A DNA stretch of 23,900 nucleotides from Acidithiobacillus montserratensis (GTDB lineage: Bacteria; Pseudomonadota; Gammaproteobacteria; Acidithiobacillales; Acidithiobacillaceae). The first letter of the stretch is position 1. The number at the start of each line of letters is the position of its first letter. The position numbers were made by a program, and so were the translations under genes. Shown here piece after piece: positions 23,098 to 23,900 of the stretch. Below the pieces are notes generated by a model that did not search any database, was not told where the DNA came from, and saw only the letters and a list, made by a program, of their open reading frames with translations. The stretch lies in assembly GCF_018853465.1 (NCBI RefSeq), contig NZ_JABBOU010000088.1, positions 1-23,900 of the forward strand, in the 5' to 3' direction.

Positions 23098-23900
23098 ATG
23101 GATCTTTATATCGGACTCAAAGTATTGTGGTGGGTACTGCTGGGCGTACTGCTCATGGGGCTCGCCATCATGGTGGGCATGGATATGGGCGTCGGCACTC
23201 TGCTGCGCTTTGTCGGCAGAAATGACGGCGAACGCCGCCAGGCCCTGAATGTGGTCGGCCCGCACTGGGATGGCAATCAGGTCTGGTTCATTCTCGGGGG
23301 CGGTGCGATATTTGCCGCCTGGCCTACGCTCTATGCCACTTCTTTTTCGGTGTTTTACATTGTCATGATCCTGCTGCTGTTCAGCATGATTCTCCGGCCG
23401 GTGGCTTTTGAATATCGCTCCAAAGTGGCAGCCAGCAAATGGCGGGACTCCTGGGACTGGGTGTTTCTGGTCTCCGGCTTTCTACCCATGTTTGTTTATG
23501 GTGCGGCCATCGGTAACATTCTCGAAGGCGTCGGCTTTCATTTTGGCTGGGATGGTCAGTATTACCAGACTGAGTCATTTATCTGGTATCTGCTCAATCC
23601 CTTTGCCATTCTCAGTGGCCTGCTGGCGGTCAGCATGTCTATCTATCAGGGCGGCGCCATGCTGATGCTGCGAGGTACCGACCCCATCTCCAGCCGGGCG
23701 CGCAACTATGCCAGCACGGCCGGGCTGGTGGCCATAGTGCTCTTTGTGATCGGTGGCTTCATGATTGCCGGTATGCCTGGTTATCGCCTGATCAGTGGCG
23801 ATCCGGGTATGCCCGCCAATGCGGTGAGTGGTCAGGTCGTGCATTTGGCATCCGGTGCCTGGCTGGATAATTATGCGGCCCAGCCGATTTTGTGGCTTGT
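23098..23900 (+). CDS. cydB: Cytochrome bd ubiquinol oxidase subunit II (partial)
   Basis: Starts at ATG 23098, with AAGGAG 9 bases upstream and 12 bases after cydA. The first 267 codons are in the window; the rest is beyond the end. It matches E. coli-type CydB closely: MDMGVGTLLRFVGRND, PHWDGNQVWFILGGGAIFAAWP, LYATSFSVFY, RPVAFEYRSK and LLNPFAIL. CydB is the second core membrane subunit, pairing with CydA. Whether a small CydX follows cannot be seen. Confidence 0.97.
   Translation, partial: MDLYIGLKVLWWVLLGVLLMGLAIMVGMDMGVGTLLRFVGRNDGERRQALNVVGPHWDGNQVWFILGGGAIFAAWPTLYATSFSVFYIVMILLLFSMILRPVAFEYRSKVAASKWRDSWDWVFLVSGFLPMFVYGAAIGNILEGVGFHFGWDGQYYQTESFIWYLLNPFAILSGLLAVSMSIYQGGAMLMLRGTDPISSRARNYASTAGLVAIVLFVIGGFMIAGMPGYRLISGDPGMPANAVSGQVVHLASGAWLDNYAAQPILWL

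Overview
The window looks like a chromosomal segment of a moderately GC-rich proteobacterium. Type IV pilus minor pilins, osmoregulated periplasmic glucan synthesis (opgGH), a cytochrome bd oxidase and a persulfide-dioxygenase-like protein would suit an acidophilic sulfur oxidiser of the Acidithiobacillus type. That assignment is inference from gene content; no rRNA or other marker gene is present. I saw no tRNA, rRNA, CRISPR array or intact insertion sequence.

Region 1 (1-6778, + strand) is a tight type IV pilus operon: the 3' end of pilC, then fimT/gspH, pilV, pilW, pilX and pilY1, with overlapping or nearly touching genes. The three class III-type pseudopilins have unusually long leaders. 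pilY1 is markedly AT-rich in its first half.

Region 2 (6779-9612) is a small decayed defence and toxin-antitoxin island. Three copies of one Rpn/DUF4351 (PD-(D/E)XK nuclease) gene lie in the same direction: a 3' remnant, a full-length copy with one nonsense codon, and a 5' remnant. Between them, in the opposite direction, sit a BrnT/CopG toxin-antitoxin pair and a Phd/VapC-like pair whose toxin is frameshifted. The full-length Rpn copy contains a well-placed internal Shine-Dalgarno and ATG that could make a C-terminal small protein, as in published Rpn systems with intragenic antitoxins.

Region 3 (9613-16566) holds an unknown 130-residue protein coupled to a DUF423 membrane protein (- strand), an NDUFA9-like NAD(P)-binding protein (+), and a - strand operon opgG, opgH N-terminal part, opgH catalytic part, Sel1-repeat protein. 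OpgH is split cleanly into two ORFs, with a TTG restart one base after the first stop.

Region 4 (16567-23900) begins with a dihydrolipoamide-dehydrogenase-like flavoprotein (+). A - strand operon follows: a sigma-54 activator with a Cys-rich PAS domain, an esterase and a CopD-like membrane protein. Divergent from it, behind an essentially perfect -24/-12 sigma-54 promoter, are an ETHE1-like metallo-beta-lactamase-fold protein that has lost most metal ligands, then cydA and cydB (cut by the window end). The most interesting hypothesis here is a sigma-54-controlled module in which this apparent pseudoenzyme is co-expressed with cytochrome bd.
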